Positions 5,562 to 7,141 of a DNA stretch of 7,141 nucleotides are shown one piece after another. The position numbers were made by a program, and so were the translations under genes. The stretch comes from Atribacteria bacterium SCGC AAA255-G05. Its GTDB lineage: Bacteria; Atribacterota; Phoenicimicrobiia; Phoenicimicrobiales; Phoenicimicrobiaceae. A model generated the notes under the pieces. The model saw only the letters and a list, made by a program, of their open reading frames with translations. It did not search any database and was not told the origin of the DNA. Location: NCBI GenBank assembly GCA_000405605.1, contig ASPA01000008.1:7194-14334 (forward strand), read 5' to 3'. The first letter of the stretch is position 1, and the number at the start of each line of letters is the position of its first letter.

Positions 5562-5906
5562 TTAAATGGTTATCAATTTTTCTCCGTTTTGGATAATATC
5601 CGTTAAAGGCTGGCCCCAATACTTTACCTCGATTCCGAGTTTTTCCAAAACATCAACTGCACCTAATTGTTCAGCACATGCTTTACAGGCAGAAAATTCT
5701 ACTCCCTCCTTGATTAAATCTTTAATTTTATCCTGTATCTGTTTGCTTTCGGTAATTAACTTTGTAGGACCTCCCCATACTATTATTATGACCTCATTCC
5801 ACCATTTCCTCAATTTACTATTAAGAGCATACATAAAAACCATCTTTTCAGCAGTCAACGGATCTTGATTGCTCCATAAAATATAAAGTCTTTTTCCATT
5901 ATTCAT
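5562..5906 (-). CDS. DsrE-family sulfur-relay-type protein
   Basis: A 114-residue cytoplasmic protein of the DsrE/DsrF/TusD-like fold, small proteins that bind or pass persulfide sulfur, although many members have no known role. The family layout is visible: an N-terminal strand RLYILWSN (6-13), a helix with MVFMYALNSKLRKWW (22-36), the strand EVIIIVWGGP (38-47), a helix with IQDKIKDLIKEG (57-68), then FSACKACAEQLG (71-82). Cys74 and Cys77 form a CxxC-like pair where the family's active cysteine usually lies. It ends in VKYWGQPLTDIIQ, typical for the group. The ATG at 5906 has AAGGAG eight nt upstream; a GTG one codon earlier is possible but too close to the ribosome binding site. Redox or sulfur-transfer activity is inferred from the two cysteines only. 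Its upstream region is formed by a REP-type palindrome that offers a perfect TTGACA. Confidence 0.85.
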   Translation of the reverse strand: MNNGKRLYILWSNQDPLTAEKMVFMYALNSKLRKWWNEVIIIVWGGPTKLITESKQIQDKIKDLIKEGVEFSACKACAEQLGAVDVLEKLGIEVKYWGQPLTDIIQNGEKLITI

Positions 5907-5959
5907 CACACTATCTCCTTATAAAAATTAAATTTTAATCTTTCGAAATCTATTTAAAT

Positions 5960-5984
5960 TGTCAAGGGGACGGTTGTTTTGACA
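5960..5984. repeat. REP-type palindrome TGTCAA...TTGACA
   Basis: TGTCAA (5960-5965) and TTGACA (5979-5984) form an inverted repeat around GGGGACGGTTGTT. From memory, this type of sequence recurs between genes in Clostridia next to REP-type single-strand transposases. It lies at the 3' end of a transposase remnant. On the minus strand its TTGACA (5965-5960) is placed to act as a -35 box for the DsrE gene, but the 17-bp-distant -10 (AAGATT) is poor. Confidence 0.6.
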
Positions 5985-6085
5985 CTTTTCTTACCGTTTC
6001 CCGATTTACTCCAATTAAAATAGCTATCTTCCTTTAGGGGGTGGCCTGGTCGTATTGCTAATATGGCATACCCCTTGTTACATTG
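5962..6085 (-). pseudogene. Remnant of a transposase C-terminal HTH region
   Basis: No intact ORF is present, but minus-strand pieces read like the end of a REP-type (Y1-family) transposase. IRPGHPLK (near 6055-6032) continues, after a one-base frame change, as KIAILIGVNRETVRKVSK (6030-5977), a helix-turn-helix-like segment, followed by QPSP and a TGA inside the palindrome. The frame upstream has no start codon. This matches the common layout in which such a gene ends in its own REP. The assignment rests on a short stretch and is tentative. Confidence 0.45.
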
Positions 6086-6109
6086 CAAGACCCCTATACT
6101 TCCTTCTAT

Positions 6110-6892
6110 TCATCTATGCAGCCAATTCTGAAGAATCTCCCGTACGGAACGATTCAACTCCTTTGAAAAATCAGCATTAAATTTTCTTAAGAAAAAATGC
6201 TGACCTATGTTCTGTGCCCCGGGTAAAAAATTATTAGACTTAAATACCCTCTCTTCTAAATCTTTATGCATGTTATTAAACTCCTCTTTGTTTAGCCTTC
6301 TATACTTATCCTTAAATACGATAAACTGCTTATCAAATCTACGAGTTTGCTCCCTTTCCCTTTGCTGCTTTGTTGGATAACCAAAACAAAGAAGTACAAT
6401 TGGAAATACATATTGAGGTAAGTCAAATAATTCCCTATGGATTTCATAGTTTTCCATTATATCACCTATGTAACATGAACCCACACCAAAGGATTCTGCG
6501 GCTATTACTGCATTTTGAGCAGCAATACTCACATCTGAACATGCTAAAAACAAATCACCTTCCTGAGGTCTTCTCATTTTAATATTCATTCTTTTGCATA
6601 GCTCAGTTACTTCAGAGTTAATAAAATAATCGTACCATCTTTGATAATCTGCCAAGAATAATAATACCAAAGGAGCCTTAGCTATAAAAGGCTGATTATC
6701 ACATGTCTTAGCCAAAGTATCTTTTATTGACTGGTTAGTAACTTCAATGATTGAATAAAGCATCATATTTCCAGCAGTTGGAGCTTTCATGGCAGCCTTT
6801 ATTATTTCATCCTTTATGCCTTCAGGTATATCCCTATTCTCATATGCCCTTATCGATTTTCTTTCATAAATAACCTTTAATACAGGATTCAT
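6110..6892 (-). CDS. Nitroreductase-family FMN oxidoreductase
   Basis: A 260-residue flavoprotein of the nitroreductase superfamily, homodimeric FMN enzymes that use NAD(P)H to reduce nitroaromatics, quinones, flavins or other acceptors in the cytoplasm. The FMN-binding motif RKSIRAY is at 11-17, KAPTAGNM at 36-43 lines the flavin site, and the second flavin segment AAESFGVGSCYIGDIMEN is at 131-148, followed by PIVLLCFGYPTKQ (164-176). About 75 residues follow the core (basic, YRRLNKEEFNNMHKDLEER and onward), making it longer than the minimal family members, as in NfsA-like enzymes. The frame runs on upstream to an ATG at 7045, but that region lies inside the insertion sequence. GAAGGGG shortly before the ATG at 6892 and the immediate start of the family motif fix the start. 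Physiological substrate unknown. Confidence 0.92.
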   Translation of the reverse strand: MNPVLKVIYERKSIRAYENRDIPEGIKDEIIKAAMKAPTAGNMMLYSIIEVTNQSIKDTLAKTCDNQPFIAKAPLVLLFLADYQRWYDYFINSEVTELCKRMNIKMRRPQEGDLFLACSDVSIAAQNAVIAAESFGVGSCYIGDIMENYEIHRELFDLPQYVFPIVLLCFGYPTKQQREREQTRRFDKQFIVFKDKYRRLNKEEFNNMHKDLEERVFKSNNFLPGAQNIGQHFFLRKFNADFSKELNRSVREILQNWLHR

Positions 6893-6971
6893 CTCTATTA
6901 CCCCTTCTAATTTTTTTAATGATACAATGTGTCGGGGAACGGCAGACTGTGTGAAAAGTATAACATTTAGC

Positions 6972-7000
6972 TTAATATAAATCCACAAAAATGGTATAAT
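6972..7000 (+). promoter_or_regulatory. Possible transposase promoter
   Basis: A perfect TATAAT at 6995-7000 has a weak TTAATA (6972-6977) 17 bp upstream. It lies 35 bp before the transposase ATG, which has AAGAAGGTGG as ribosome binding site. Confidence 0.4.
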
Positions 7001-7034
7001 ATAACCATATAAATATAAAGAAGAAGGTGGATTT

Positions 7035-7141
7035 ATGGGATACATAGAGGGCGAAGATAGAAATCAGATCATACTCTTTCCTGAGAGCATAGATGAATAT
7101 GTCAGTGACAACAATTCCATTCGGATAATCGATGAATATAT
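7035..7141 (+). CDS. IS1182-family transposase, N-terminal fragment (runs off right edge)
   Basis: The first 35 codons of a DDE transposase. The reading MGYIEGEDRNQIILFPESID followed by EYVSDNNSIRIIDEY matches the well-known N terminus of IS1182-type transposases (GEDR.Q..LFPE.L.DY...N..R.ID), the segment before their N-terminal DNA-binding domain. The ATG at 7035 has GAAGGTGG six nt upstream. The catalytic residues lie beyond the window, so it cannot be said whether the copy is intact. It is the only well-supported plus-strand gene here and is transcribed away from the nitroreductase gene. Confidence 0.85.
   Translation, partial: MGYIEGEDRNQIILFPESIDEYVSDNNSIRIIDEY

Larger units (their letters stand above)
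6933..7141 (+). mobile_element. IS1182-family insertion sequence, left end
   Basis: The transposase gene at 7035 together with an upstream terminal-type sequence CGGGGAACGGCAGACTGTG (6933-6951) marks the left end of an insertion sequence inserted about 40 bp upstream of the nitroreductase start. The exact end and target duplication cannot be set without the right end, which lies outside the window. Confidence 0.6.

Noticed and set aside
5566..5868. Plus-strand 100-aa ORF
   Set aside because: It is a shadow of the DsrE gene on the opposite strand.
6370..6582. Plus-strand 70-aa ORF
   Set aside because: It is a shadow of the nitroreductase gene.
6893..7045. N-terminal 51-residue extension of the nitroreductase frame
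   Set aside because: It lies inside the IS left end, antisense to its promoter and transposase start. The good ribosome binding site and family motif place the start at 6892.
1..7141. CRISPR array, tRNA or rRNA
   Set aside because: No regularly spaced repeats, tRNA arm pattern or rRNA-like sequence were seen on either strand.

Overview
The window is low-G+C DNA and looks chromosomal. The evidence points to an anaerobic, Gram-positive Clostridia-type bacterium, perhaps related to the Peptococcaceae: strong AGGAGG-type ribosome binding sites, AT-rich codon use, an AzlCD exporter, an encapsulated-ferritin-type mini-ferritin, an IS1182-type transposase, and fragments of the TGTCAA...TTGACA palindromes that accompany REP-type transposases. 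Species cannot be named from the sequence alone. Nearly all genes lie on the minus strand. The exceptions are an IS transposase at the right edge and one doubtful small ORF.

Read in the direction of transcription (right to left), the layout is as follows. An IS1182-family transposase enters from the right edge on the plus strand (7035-7141), with its left end near 6933. A nitroreductase-family flavoprotein follows (6110-6892). Next is a 200-bp gap holding the broken 3' tail of a REP-type transposase and its palindrome (5960-6090). A DsrE-family protein (5562-5906) and a VOC/glyoxalase-fold protein (5028-5417) come next. A two-gene unit encodes an EncFtn-like ferritin (4538-4834) and a two-TM protein with a long cytosolic tail (3777-4520). 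Then come exodeoxyribonuclease III (2769-3539), an unrecognised and probably C-terminally damaged gene (2243-2737), the azlC-azlD branched-chain amino-acid export pair with azlC broken by one in-frame TAA (1430-2179 and 1108-1440), and a partial MFS transporter (1-623).

The most interesting signal is a 29-nt element present twice (808-836 and 4896-4924, 27/29 identical, both read on the minus strand). Each copy sits in the 5' leader of a gene: the MFS transporter and the ferritin-like gene. Each can form a 5-bp hairpin whose loop carries GAAGGU. Each is followed by ACUUUC, which could pair with that loop, then GG, a run of seven A and YAGA. Copy 1 starts a few bases after a good sigma-A promoter and is followed by an intrinsic terminator, which is the arrangement of a transcription-attenuating riboswitch. 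Copy 2 has no terminator but has a second GAAGGU and a spare AGGAGG before the real ribosome binding site. The family identity is unknown to me; the 3' part resembles the glycine aptamer, but its conserved core is absent.

Functionally the window mixes redox and damage-related genes (nitroreductase, DsrE, mini-ferritin, exonuclease III) with two exporter-type systems. No single pathway ties them together, and most appear to be separately transcribed. Mobile-element debris and gene decay (azlC, the 2243-2737 gene, the transposase tail) show this is a region in flux.
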